A DNA stretch of 64,000 bases from Pseudoxanthomonas beigongshangi (GTDB lineage Bacteria > Pseudomonadota > Gammaproteobacteria > Xanthomonadales > Xanthomonadaceae): positions 142,563 to 206,562 of the forward strand of contig NZ_JADHDV010000003.1 of the NCBI RefSeq assembly GCF_016820515.1, in the 5' to 3' direction. Position 1 is the first letter of the stretch; each line of letters opens with the position of its first letter. Below are positions 8,946-17,136 of the stretch, piece by piece. A program made the position numbers and the translations under genes. Under the pieces are notes generated by a model, which was not told the DNA's origin, did no database searches, and was given only the letters and a program-made list of their open reading frames with translations.

Positions 8946-9115
8946 GGGGGATGGCCTTCTCGCGATGGCCGGCGCGGGATGCGCCGGCGGGAGGCGCAGT
9001 CTGGTGCCGCCACTGCTTTCGCCGATATCCGGTTCCTCCGTCATTCTTGCCTGATCCTGCCGCGGGCCCCGCCGGGCCGTATCGGCCCCCCGGACCGGGC
9101 GTAGACTCCATCGCC

Positions 9116-10075
9116 ATGGAAACCTCCCCTGTTTCTGCAAACCCCGCCTCGCCGTCCGGCCTGCCGCCGGCATCCAGTGCGGACGCCCGGATCGAGGAAG
9201 GGCGCGCCGCCCTGGCCGCGACGATTGAACGATTCGCCAGCGAAGACGGCATCCATGCCACCGCCATCGACAACCTGCGCTTTTCCCGACTCAGCGCGCC
9301 CAGCGCGCCGATGGGCGGACTGCAGGAACCCGCGCTGTGCCTGATCGCGCAGGGCAGCAAGCGGACCCTGCTGGGCGAAGAGGTCTACCACTACGACGCT
9401 TCCCGCTACCTGCTGGCCTCGGTGGATCTGCCGATCACCGGACAGGTCATCCAGGCCACGCCCGAGCAGCCCTACCTGTGCTTCGTGCTGAAACTTCCGC
9501 CCGCCGACATCGCCGCGCTGGTGACCCAGGCCGAGGAAGTGTCCGCGCCGCTGCCGCCGCCTTCGCGCGGCATCGCGGTCAGCCAGTGCGATCCGGAACT
9601 GCTGGACGCCGCGCTGCGGCTGGTGCGATTGCTGGAAACCCCGCGCGATATTCCGCTGCTGGCACCGCTGATCCAGCGCGAGATTCACTACCGCCTGCTG
9701 CGTAGCGAACAGGGCGGTATGTTGCGCCACATCGGCGTGGCCGAAAGCCAGGGCCATCGGGTGGCGCGGGCGATTGGCTGGCTGCGCCAGAATTTCCATC
9801 AGCCGCTGCGGATCGATCACATCGCCCGGCAAGTGCACATGAGCCCCTCGGCGCTGCACCACCACTTCAAGGCGGTGACCGCGATGAGTCCACTGCAGTA
9901 CCAGAAGCAGTTGCGATTGCAGGAAGCCCGCCGCCTGCTGCTCACCGAGGTGGTGGACGCGGCGACCGCGGGGCATCGGGTCGGTTACGAAAGCCCGTCG
10001 CAGTTCAGCCGGGAGTACAGCCGCATGTTCGGCGCCCCGCCCCTGCGCGACGTGGAGCGGCTGCGCACGAGCTGA
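9116..10075 (+). CDS. AraC-family transcriptional regulator with AraC_N domain
   Basis: This 319-aa regulator has an N-terminal cupin-type sensor (about 25-175, AraC_N type, with PITGQVIQATPEQPYLCFVLKL) and a C-terminal double helix-turn-helix. The double HTH is about 215-315, with IARQVHMSPSALHHHFKAVT as the first reading helix region and GHRVGYESPSQFSREYSRMFG as the second. Members of this type often control neighbouring oxidoreductases in response to small organics. It is divergent from the SDR-AKR group, which is its likely target by position. The start at 9116 is the first Met consistent with the family. Confidence 0.9.
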   Translation: METSPVSANPASPSGLPPASSADARIEEGRAALAATIERFASEDGIHATAIDNLRFSRLSAPSAPMGGLQEPALCLIAQGSKRTLLGEEVYHYDASRYLLASVDLPITGQVIQATPEQPYLCFVLKLPPADIAALVTQAEEVSAPLPPPSRGIAVSQCDPELLDAALRLVRLLETPRDIPLLAPLIQREIHYRLLRSEQGGMLRHIGVAESQGHRVARAIGWLRQNFHQPLRIDHIARQVHMSPSALHHHFKAVTAMSPLQYQKQLRLQEARRLLLTEVVDAATAGHRVGYESPSQFSREYSRMFGAPPLRDVERLRTS

Positions 10076-10211
10076 AGACCGGTGTGGATCGGCTGCCGTT
10101 CAAGGACATGAACTTCGGGTGACGGACGCGCCGGAAAAGCCCGCCGACGCGTTGCCGCCCCCGGGGGGCCGGCGCAGAATCTGAGTCCCCTGATACTTTC
10201 GGAGACCGGTC

Positions 10212-10769
10212 ATGAAACGCGTATCCCTCCTGTCCGCCCTGGTGCTGGGACTGGCGCTGAGTGGACCGCTGCTGGCCAAGTCCAGGACGGTCACCGACCC
10301 CAATACCCCGCGCGAACTGCCGACCGCCAACGCCGTCAGCGTCGAGTGGACCGACCCCGGCCAGTTCACCGACATCCGCTACAGCGGCAACCGCTGGGAA
10401 GCGGTGCAGGGCAACTGGGTGGTGGACCTGGCCACCTACCTGCAGAAGCAGGCCGGCAAGCGCCTGGCGCCGGGCCAGCAGATGCACATCACCATCACCG
10501 ACATCCGCCGCGCCGGCAGCTACGAGCCCGGCCGCGGGTTCAACATGGATCGCATCCGCATCATCAAGGACATCTATCCGCCGCGGGTGACGTTGAACTT
10601 CGAATTGAAGGACGCCAATGGCCAGGTGCTGGCCCAGGGCGAGCGCAAGCTGGTCGACAGCGCCTTCATGATGAGCGGCGGCAACGTGATGGACACGGAC
10701 CCGCTGCGCTACGAGAAGCGCATGCTCGACGACTGGCTGTATCGCGAGTTCCGTCGCGACGACGCCTGA
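10212..10769 (+). CDS. DUF3016 domain-containing secreted protein
   Basis: This 185-aa protein has a cleavable signal peptide (MKRVSLLSALVLGLALSGPLLA, likely cut after LLA). The DUF3016 region starts with VSVEWTDPGQFTDIRYSG and includes HITITDIRRAGSYEPG. The family is common in Xanthomonadaceae and relatives, and its function is unknown. The predicted location is periplasmic or secreted. A good hairpin terminator follows, so it is probably a single-gene unit. Confidence 0.85.
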   Translation: MKRVSLLSALVLGLALSGPLLAKSRTVTDPNTPRELPTANAVSVEWTDPGQFTDIRYSGNRWEAVQGNWVVDLATYLQKQAGKRLAPGQQMHITITDIRRAGSYEPGRGFNMDRIRIIKDIYPPRVTLNFELKDANGQVLAQGERKLVDSAFMMSGGNVMDTDPLRYEKRMLDDWLYREFRRDDA

Positions 10770-10803
10770 ATCGCGCGTTGTCCCGGAGGCACCGGATGAA
10801 AGG

Positions 10804-10830
10804 GAAAGGCGGCCCATGGCCGCCTTTCTT
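10804..10830 (+). terminator. Intrinsic terminator after DUF3016 gene
   Basis: Perfect 11-bp arms (GAAAGGCGGCC/GGCCGCCTTTC) flank a CAT loop and are followed by TT. It lies about 35 nt after the DUF3016 stop codon. Confidence 0.8.
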
Positions 10831-10946
10831 CGTTTCCGCGCCTGCGGCAGCTTCATTCCTGCGCGGGCATTCGGCGTTGCCCGCCCGCACTTGCGGTCCG
10901 CCCGGCCGCCACCATATAGGACTGCGGACGAACCCCGGAGCCTTCC

Positions 10947-11414
10947 ATGAGCGCCTTCGATCTCACGCCTCCCACCGATGCCCAGCGCCGGCAACTCACC
11001 GACGGCCTCAGCGACGATGAACGCCGGGTCCTGCTCCAGCATGGCACCGAAGCGCCGTTCTGCGGCGTGTTCCTGGACAACAAGCGCGAAGGCACCTACA
11101 CCTGCCGCTTCTGCGGGCTGCCGTTGTTCCGTTCCAGCGCGAAGTTCGATTCCGGCACCGGCTGGCCGAGTTTCTTCGCGCCGTTCGACGAGCAGCATGT
11201 CGGCCGGATCCGCGACAACAGCTACGGCATGGTACGCACCGAAATCGTCTGTACCCGTTGCGGCAGCCACCTCGGCCACGTCTTCCCGGACGGCCCGCCA
11301 CCGACCCACGAGCGCCATTGCCTGAATTCGGTGTCGCTGGACTTCACCGGCGACGGCGAACCGTTGCCGGACCGGTTGCAGCGCGGCGCGCCGGAAGGCC
11401 AGCCGCTGTCCTGA
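10947..11414 (+). CDS. msrB: Peptide-methionine (R)-S-oxide reductase
   Basis: This enzyme reduces the R epimer of methionine sulfoxide in proteins using thioredoxin. The 155-aa protein carries the zinc-binding CxxC pairs CRFC and CTRC, the family signature SGTGWPSFF, and GSHLGHVFPDGP. The catalytic selenocysteine-position Cys is Cys125 in RHCLNSVSL. It has no signal peptide, so it is cytoplasmic. It stands alone without msrA. Confidence 0.96.
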   Translation: MSAFDLTPPTDAQRRQLTDGLSDDERRVLLQHGTEAPFCGVFLDNKREGTYTCRFCGLPLFRSSAKFDSGTGWPSFFAPFDEQHVGRIRDNSYGMVRTEIVCTRCGSHLGHVFPDGPPPTHERHCLNSVSLDFTGDGEPLPDRLQRGAPEGQPLS

Positions 11415-11503
11415 CCGCGCCACGGCGCTGTCACAAAACCGGCACACGGCGCATGTAACCTGCCGGTCACGAAACTGTCGTCTGCCGTGAAGGCGGCATC
11501 GCC

Positions 11504-12547
11504 ATGCTGGTCCGTTCCGACGCCGACGTCCTGTTTGACGGGTTCCCCGGCCTGCTGTGGGCCGTGCGCTTCGATGCCGAGGGGCGCGCCACGCCGATGG
11601 AGGCCGGTGACCCGATGGAACCGGGTGAACACCATGGCTGGCGCTGGCTGCATTTCAACCAGAGCGACGCCCGCAGCGCGCAGTCCATCGCCCGGCTGGC
11701 GCTGTCCGAGGATGCCCGCGAAGCGCTGCTGTCCCACGATACCCACGTGATCCTGCAACGCCAGGAGGACGGCGCCTACGGCGTGTTCGTCGATTGGGAA
11801 CACCAGCGTGCCGGCGGGACCGCGCCGCGCGCGCCCGGCCATCACGACGGCCTGGGCTGGCTGCATTTCGCCATCGGTGGCGGCGACGGCCTGCTGGTCA
11901 CCGCCCGCCGGCAGCCGTTGCGATCGGTCGAGACGGTCCGGCGGCAACTTTGCGCGGGTGAACGCTGCAGCCATCCGGCCCGCGTGCTGGAAGCCATCGC
12001 CGAGCATTTCGCCGACTCGGTGGAACGCGCCACCGATGATCTTTCCGACTCGCTGGATCGCATCGAGGACCGCGTGCTGGCCGACGCCATCGGCGACGAA
12101 CGGCGCGACCTGGCCTCGCTGCGGCACCAGAGCGTGCGCCTGCACCGGCCGCTGACCGCCATGCGCCGGGTTCTCAAGCAGTTCGAGCAACGGCACGCCC
12201 CGGACGAGGACGAGGACGAACTGCTGCCGGTGGCGTCGCGCCTCGGCCAGCGCTTCGATGATCTGGACGGTGACGTCTCGACCCTGCAGGAGCGCGCCCG
12301 CCTGCTCCAGGACGAGGTCGCCGCCAAACTCGCCGAGCGCACCAACACGCACCTCTACGTGCTGTCGATGATCACCGCGCTGCTGCTGCCGCCCAGCCTG
12401 GTCGTGGGCGTGTTCGGCATGAACCTGCATGGCCTGCCCTTCGCCGATCACCGGGCGGGCGCCTCCGCCGCGCTGGTGCTGGGGCTGCTGTCCAGCCTGG
12501 CGGTCTACCTGATCCTGCGCCGCCTGGGCGTCTCGCGCTCGACCTGA
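11504..12547 (+). CDS. zntB: ZntB/CorA-family divalent metal transporter
   Basis: This 347-aa member of the CorA superfamily has a large cytoplasmic N-terminal domain with a long acidic, helical region (about 165-285, including DEDEDELLPV). It ends in two C-terminal transmembrane helices (about 285-310 and 320-342). The pore signature GMN is present in FGMNLHGLPF. CorA proteins form pentameric Mg2+/Co2+/Ni2+ channels, while ZntB members move Zn2+. The context does not separate these, and ZntB is favoured by the sequence after GMN. The GC-poor break before the gene suggests its own promoter. Confidence 0.85.
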   Translation: MLVRSDADVLFDGFPGLLWAVRFDAEGRATPMEAGDPMEPGEHHGWRWLHFNQSDARSAQSIARLALSEDAREALLSHDTHVILQRQEDGAYGVFVDWEHQRAGGTAPRAPGHHDGLGWLHFAIGGGDGLLVTARRQPLRSVETVRRQLCAGERCSHPARVLEAIAEHFADSVERATDDLSDSLDRIEDRVLADAIGDERRDLASLRHQSVRLHRPLTAMRRVLKQFEQRHAPDEDEDELLPVASRLGQRFDDLDGDVSTLQERARLLQDEVAAKLAERTNTHLYVLSMITALLLPPSLVVGVFGMNLHGLPFADHRAGASAALVLGLLSSLAVYLILRRLGVSRST

Positions 12548-12622
12548 GCCGCCCGTCCGCGGCCACTCAAGAAACCCGGACCGGGGCCGACATTCCTTCG
12601 TACCCCACGCCGCGCCTCGTCC

Positions 12623-13477
12623 ATGTTGATCATCGTAGGAATCCTGGTCGTCATCGCCAGCGTGCTCGGCGGCTTCGTCGCCTCGCACGGCAAGCTCGCC
12701 GCCCTGTGGCAGCCGTTCGAACTGGTGATCATCGGCGGCGCGGCGCTGGGCGCGTTCCTGATGAGCAATCCGCCGAAGGTGGTGAAGGCCACCTTCGCCA
12801 GCATTCCCGCGGTGTTCAAGGGGGTCAAGTACAAGTCGTCCGATTACCTGGACGTGCTGACCCTGATGTACGAGCTGCTGAACAAGGCGCGCCGCGAAGG
12901 CTTCATCTCGCTGGAATCGCACGTCGACAATCCGGGCTCCAGCGATCTGTTCAACAAGTATCCCAAGGTGCTGGCCGATCACCACCTGATGGACTTCATC
13001 ACCGACTGCCTGCGCCTCATGGTCGGCAGCAACATCGAGCCGCACGAGCTGGAACCGCTGCTGGAACTGGAGCTGGAAAAGCACCATCACGAGATGATGG
13101 CGCCGGCCCACGCGCTGGCGAAAGTCGCCGACGCATTGCCGGGTTTCGGCATCGTCGCCGCGGTGCTGGGCATCGTCATCACCATGGGTTCGATCGGCGG
13201 CGACATCGCCGAGGTTGGCGCGCATGTGGCCGGCGCCCTGGTCGGCACCTTCCTGGGCATCCTGCTGGCCTACGGCTTCGTCGGCCCGCTGGCCGCGGCG
13301 CTGGAAGCGCGCGCCGAGCAGGACAGCCGCATCTACGAAAGCGTCAAGACCGCCCTGCTGGCCTGCCTGCGCGGCTACAACCCCAAGGTGGCACTGGAGT
13401 TCGCGCGCAAGACGCTGCCGTCGGCGGTGCGTCCGCAGTTCGCCGAATTCGAGACCCACCTCAAGGGCGCCAAGTAG
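12623..13477 (+). CDS. motA: Flagellar motor stator protein MotA
   Basis: This is an inner-membrane stator subunit that forms a proton channel with MotB and contacts the rotor. The 284-aa protein has four predicted membrane segments: near the N-terminus (MLIIVGILVVIASVLGGF), about residues 34-51, and two around 175-230 (GFGIVAAVLGIVITMGSIGG and AGALVGTFLGILLAYGFVG). The two prolines expected near the torque-generating loops are present in DALPGFG and GFVGPL. It has the length of the E. coli MotA family and is followed 9 nt later by motB. No other flagellar gene lies nearby. Confidence 0.95.
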   Translation: MLIIVGILVVIASVLGGFVASHGKLAALWQPFELVIIGGAALGAFLMSNPPKVVKATFASIPAVFKGVKYKSSDYLDVLTLMYELLNKARREGFISLESHVDNPGSSDLFNKYPKVLADHHLMDFITDCLRLMVGSNIEPHELEPLLELELEKHHHEMMAPAHALAKVADALPGFGIVAAVLGIVITMGSIGGDIAEVGAHVAGALVGTFLGILLAYGFVGPLAAALEARAEQDSRIYESVKTALLACLRGYNPKVALEFARKTLPSAVRPQFAEFETHLKGAK

Positions 13478-13486
13478 GCACGCGCC

Positions 13487-14476
13487 ATGGCCGAGAAATC
13501 CACGGTCATTGTGGTTCGCCGGGTCCGCAAGATTCAGGGCGGCGGCCATCACGGCGGCTCCTGGAAGGTCGCCTACGCCGACTTCGTCACCGCGATGATG
13601 GCGTTTTTCCTGGTCATGTGGCTGGTCGGCGCGACCACCAACAAGGACCGCGCAGCGATCTCCGAGTACTTCCGCAACCCGAGCCCGCTCAGCGGCAAGA
13701 GCTTCTCGCCCGCGCCCGGTCCCAACGGACCCGGCGGCGCCAGTACCTCGATGATCAAGCTGGGCGGCACGATGGACATCCCGCGCGGCAGTGGCGACGA
13801 CCCCTTCAGCAAACCGGATCCGGACGGCCGCACGCCGGCCTCGCGCGAAGCCAGCGCGCAGGAGCAGGCACGCGAACATGCGCAGGACCAGCAGCGGCTG
13901 GAAGCGTTGATGCAAGCGCTGGAGGAGGCGATCAGCCGCAGCCAGGCGCTGGAGCCGTTCAAGGATCAGTTGCTGATCGATCTGACCCCCGAGGGCTTGC
14001 GCATCCAGATTGTCGATCAGCAGAACCGGCCCATGTTCGATCTGGGCAGTTCCTCGCTCAAGCCGTACACGACCGACATCCTCCACGAGCTGGCCGGCTT
14101 CATCAATCGCGTACCCAACCACATCAGCCTGACCGGCCACACCGACGTCACCGCGTATGCCCGGGCCGGCTACACCAACTGGGAGCTGAGCGCCGACCGC
14201 GCCAACGCGGCGCGGCGGGCGCTGGTCGAAGCCGGCATGCAGGAGGACAAGGTGACCCGCGTGGTCGGCTTGTCGTCCTCCGTGCTGTTCGACAAGCAGG
14301 ATCCGCAGAACCCGATCAACCGTCGCATCAGCATCGTCATCATGACCCGCGCGGCCGAGGCCGAAGCGCTGGACGACAGCGGCATGGCGCTGGGCAAGGT
14401 ACTGGCCGACGCGGACACCCAGGTGCCGGCCTTGCCGGCCGCACCCGCCCTGCCCGCGCGCGGCGGGCATCCCTGA
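13487..14476 (+). CDS. motB: Flagellar motor stator protein MotB
   Basis: This is the peptidoglycan-anchored partner of MotA. The 329-aa protein has a short cytoplasmic N-terminus and one membrane helix (about 28-49) with the proton-carrying aspartate at Asp32 (AYADFVTAMMAFF). A proline/glycine-rich plug and linker follow, then an OmpA-like peptidoglycan-binding domain (about 170-290; TGHTDVTAYA and NWELSADRANAARRAL). The last 35 residues are alanine- and proline-rich and look disordered. It is co-transcribed with motA. The next gene starts about 40 nt downstream but is unrelated. Confidence 0.95.
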   Translation: MAEKSTVIVVRRVRKIQGGGHHGGSWKVAYADFVTAMMAFFLVMWLVGATTNKDRAAISEYFRNPSPLSGKSFSPAPGPNGPGGASTSMIKLGGTMDIPRGSGDDPFSKPDPDGRTPASREASAQEQAREHAQDQQRLEALMQALEEAISRSQALEPFKDQLLIDLTPEGLRIQIVDQQNRPMFDLGSSSLKPYTTDILHELAGFINRVPNHISLTGHTDVTAYARAGYTNWELSADRANAARRALVEAGMQEDKVTRVVGLSSSVLFDKQDPQNPINRRISIVIMTRAAEAEALDDSGMALGKVLADADTQVPALPAAPALPARGGHP

Positions 14477-14516
14477 CGGGCTTCGCCGTACCCGCGCGGG
14501 AGGCTATCCTTGCGCG

Positions 14517-15290
14517 ATGACGCTGCGCACCGTTTCCGCCACCCGCTACGTGACGCCCCTGCGCGAAGGCGGCTCGATGCCGGCCATCGTCGAGGCGGAC
14601 GACGACGGCATGTATGTCCTCAAGTTCCGCGGCGCCGGCCAGGGGCCGCGCGCGCTGGTGGCGGAACTGATTTCCGGCGAAATCGCCCGCGCACTGCAAT
14701 TGCCGGTGCCGGAAATCGTGCTGGTCGAACTGGACGCGGAGCTGGCGCGCACCGAGGGCGATCCGGAGATCCAGGATCTGATCAAGGCCAGTGCCGGGCT
14801 CAACCTGGCGCTGGACTACCTGCCGGGCTCGGCCAATTTCGATCCCGTGGCCGAGCAGCCGGACCCGGCGCTGGCGTCGGACATCGTCTGGTTCGATGCC
14901 TTCATCAGCAACGTGGATCGCACCGTGCGCAATCCCAACCTGCTGATCTGGCATCGCCGGCTGACCCTCATCGATCACGGCGCCTCGCTCTATTTCCATC
15001 ACGGCTGGGACGGTGATACCAGTGGCGCCGGCCGGCCGTTCCCGCTGATCCGGGATCATGTCCTGCTGCCCTGGGCCAGCGATCTGGAAGCCGCCGACGC
15101 GCGGCTCAGCGCGAGGCTGTCCCCGGAACGGCTGGCCGACATCGTCGCACTGGTACCGGACACGTGGCTGCAGGGTGGCGACGCCTTCGGTCCGCCCGAC
15201 CAGCAGCGTGCGGCCTATACCCACTATCTGCAGCAGCGCCTGGCGCTGCCGCATGCGTTCGCGCAGGAGGCCCAGCGTGCGCGCGACTGA
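14517..15290 (+). CDS. HipA-like kinase-family protein (HipA_2 type)
   Basis: This 257-aa protein has the fold signature of short HipA-like proteins: a nucleotide-binding lysine in YVLKFRGAG (Lys36), a catalytic-loop-like SNVDRTVRNPNLL (Asp134, with Asn139 and Asn141), and a DFG-like IDHGASLYFHHG (Asp153). It lacks the N-terminal HipA domain of classic HipA toxins and has no HipB gene nearby. The next gene, encoding DUF3037, overlaps its end by 14 nt, and this pairing recurs in many bacteria. Proteins of this type have sometimes been mislabelled as aminotransferases. The substrate and any toxin activity are unknown. Confidence 0.8.
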   Translation: MTLRTVSATRYVTPLREGGSMPAIVEADDDGMYVLKFRGAGQGPRALVAELISGEIARALQLPVPEIVLVELDAELARTEGDPEIQDLIKASAGLNLALDYLPGSANFDPVAEQPDPALASDIVWFDAFISNVDRTVRNPNLLIWHRRLTLIDHGASLYFHHGWDGDTSGAGRPFPLIRDHVLLPWASDLEAADARLSARLSPERLADIVALVPDTWLQGGDAFGPPDQQRAAYTHYLQQRLALPHAFAQEAQRARD

Positions 15291-15666
15291 CAGCTACGAC
15301 TACGCCGTCATCCGGGTGGTGCCGCGGGTGGAGCGCGAGGAGTTCATCAACGTCGGCGTGATCGTGTCCTGCGAGAAGACCGGCTTCCTGCAGGCGCGCA
15401 TCGAGCTGGACGAAGCCCGCGTGCTGGCGCTGGATCCGCGCATCGATCTGGATTCCCTGCAACGCCACCTGGCCGCGATTCCGCGCATCTGCGAAGGCGG
15501 CGCCCAGGCCGGTCCCATCGGCATGCTGCCCAAACGCGCGCGATTCCACTGGTTGACCGCCAAACGCAGTGCCATCATCCAGACCTCGCCGGTGCACATG
15601 GGCAAGTGCGGCGACATGGAGGCGGTCATGGAGCACCTGCTTGACCGCATGGTACGGATCAAGTGA
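15277..15666 (+). CDS. DUF3037 domain-containing protein
   Basis: This 129-aa protein starts at GTG 15277 behind a very good AGGAGG site inside the end of the HipA-like gene, giving a 14-nt overlap and probable translational coupling. The family motif is at the N-terminus (YDYAVIRVVPRVEREEFINVG). A second conserved segment reads RFHWLTAKRSAIIQTSPVH. It is soluble with no signal. DUF3037 proteins are usually encoded beside HipA-like kinases, so the two probably act together, perhaps as partner or substrate; the role is not known. Confidence 0.85.
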   Translation: MRATDSYDYAVIRVVPRVEREEFINVGVIVSCEKTGFLQARIELDEARVLALDPRIDLDSLQRHLAAIPRICEGGAQAGPIGMLPKRARFHWLTAKRSAIIQTSPVHMGKCGDMEAVMEHLLDRMVRIK

Positions 15667-15708
15667 GTCATCCGGAGCCGTTGCGATGATCCCTCCGGCA
15701 GCCGATCA

Positions 15709-15990
15709 ATGAGCGTATACGTGGATGACGCTGTGCACCTCTGGCGCGGCCAGCGCTGGGCGCACCTGATGGCGGACACGCTGGAGGAACTGCATGCGAT
15801 GGCGCAACGGCTGGGCATCCCGCGTCGCGCGTTCCAGAACAAGACCAGCGGCGCCCACTACGACGTGACCGCGGAATTGCGCGAGGACGCCATCCGGCTC
15901 GGCGCGATCGCCATCTCGCGGCACGTGGACCGAACGCTGGTCAAAGCGGTGATCGCGCGCGCCAGGGAACAGGGCCGCGGCGGCGACTGA
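15709..15990 (+). CDS. DUF4031 domain-containing protein
   Basis: This 93-aa protein matches the DUF4031 family: it begins MSVYVDDAVHLWRGQRWAHL and contains a helical middle, HAMAQRLGIPRRAFQ, and SGAHYDVTAELREDAIRLGA. The function is unknown and there are no membrane segments or cysteines. It follows DUF3037 by 42 nt and may belong to the same transcript, though DUF4031 genes are found in varied contexts. Confidence 0.85.
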   Translation: MSVYVDDAVHLWRGQRWAHLMADTLEELHAMAQRLGIPRRAFQNKTSGAHYDVTAELREDAIRLGAIAISRHVDRTLVKAVIARAREQGRGGD

Positions 15991-16007
15991 GACGCGCTGG
16001 CGTCGCC

Positions 16008-17006
16008 TCAACGGCCAGCGGGCGAATCCGTCGCCCGCGGCGCCAGCCGCTCCAGCGCCGAAGTCACCTCTCCGGCGATCTGATCCTGCATCGCCAGCTT
16101 GTCCTCGTGCGGGCGATCGTAGGTATCCGACCACACCACGAACCCGTCGTCGGCACGCAGCAGGCGCACGGATACACGCAGGGTTCGCTCCGACTTGCGC
16201 ACGCTGCCGTCCAGCAAATAGGACACCCCGAGTGAACGCGCGATCTCGGGGACCGGCACCTGCTTGTCCTTGAACTGGAACGACGCGGTCGGCGCCGACA
16301 CTTTCAATCCGGGCACCTTGCTCAGGCGGACGATCAGTTCCTCGGTCATGCCGTCGGCGAACGGTTCCTCGTTCATCGCATCAGTCAAATCCAGGAATGG
16401 CAGCACGGCCAGCGTCTGCAAGCGCGCCGGCGCGAGCACGGACAGTGATGCCATCGACGGCGTCTCCGTATTGACGGGCCGGGTCAGCTGATAAGCCGCC
16501 ACGGCGGACGCCGCCAGCAGCATGACCACCAGCCACAAGCCGATGCGCACGGGAACGCGGGACGGCCGATGTTCGCGGCCTTCCCATCCCTCGTCGATGG
16601 TGGTCCGGTCAGATCCGGATGGCGAACCGTCCACGCCGGGTGATTCCGCGACCGGACCGAGCGGCGTGGTCGCGGAAACGTCGGCGATCAGGCGGTAGCC
16701 CAGCCGCGGCACCGTGGCGATGTAGCGCGGCTGCCGCGGGTCGTCGCCCAGCTGGCGGCGCAGCGAGGTTATGGCCTGATACACCGAATCCTGGCTGACG
16801 ATGACGTCGGGCCAGCCCCGGGCCAGCAGTGCGTCGATGCTCACCACCTCGCCCGGCCGTTCCGCCAGACGCAACAGCAGCGCCAGCGCGCGCGGTTCCA
16901 ACTGGATGCGCCCGCCATCGCGCGTGGCCACGCCGGAAATCGTATCCAGTTGCCAGTCGCCCAGGCGCAGCGTGGTTCGCGCGGTCGTGTGCAAGTGTTC
17001 TTCCAT
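16008..17006 (-). CDS. CadC/ToxR-like membrane-bound winged-helix regulator
   Basis: This 332-aa one-component regulator has a cytoplasmic OmpR-type winged helix (about 12-108, with VSQDSVYQAITSLRRQLGD and YIATVPRLGYRL). A linker, one transmembrane helix (about 154-174) and a periplasmic domain (about 195-325) follow. The periplasmic part (LAVLPFLDL, FADGMTEELIVRLS, SYLLDGSVRK) resembles the TolB-N/FlgO-like module often fused to such regulators and to adenylate cyclases. It would signal directly from periplasm to promoter. It is divergent from the SGNH hydrolase, 130 nt away, a possible target. Confidence 0.88.
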   Translation of the reverse strand: MEEHLHTTARTTLRLGDWQLDTISGVATRDGGRIQLEPRALALLLRLAERPGEVVSIDALLARGWPDVIVSQDSVYQAITSLRRQLGDDPRQPRYIATVPRLGYRLIADVSATTPLGPVAESPGVDGSPSGSDRTTIDEGWEGREHRPSRVPVRIGLWLVVMLLAASAVAAYQLTRPVNTETPSMASLSVLAPARLQTLAVLPFLDLTDAMNEEPFADGMTEELIVRLSKVPGLKVSAPTASFQFKDKQVPVPEIARSLGVSYLLDGSVRKSERTLRVSVRLLRADDGFVVWSDTYDRPHEDKLAMQDQIAGEVTSALERLAPRATDSPAGR

Positions 17007-17136
17007 CCGTTTCAGAACTTTTCAGCGCGTTTCAGGCCCGCCTTCAGGACTTCGGGCCGGCGGGACCGGCATCGTACCGCGCACCGGTCGCTGCCAGACA
17101 GGGCCGGCTGCTTCCAATCCAACCCGGGAAACCCGC

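Noticed and set aside
12623-14476. A flagellar gene cluster.
   Set aside because: Only motA and motB are present; the neighbours are a metal transporter and a HipA-like gene.
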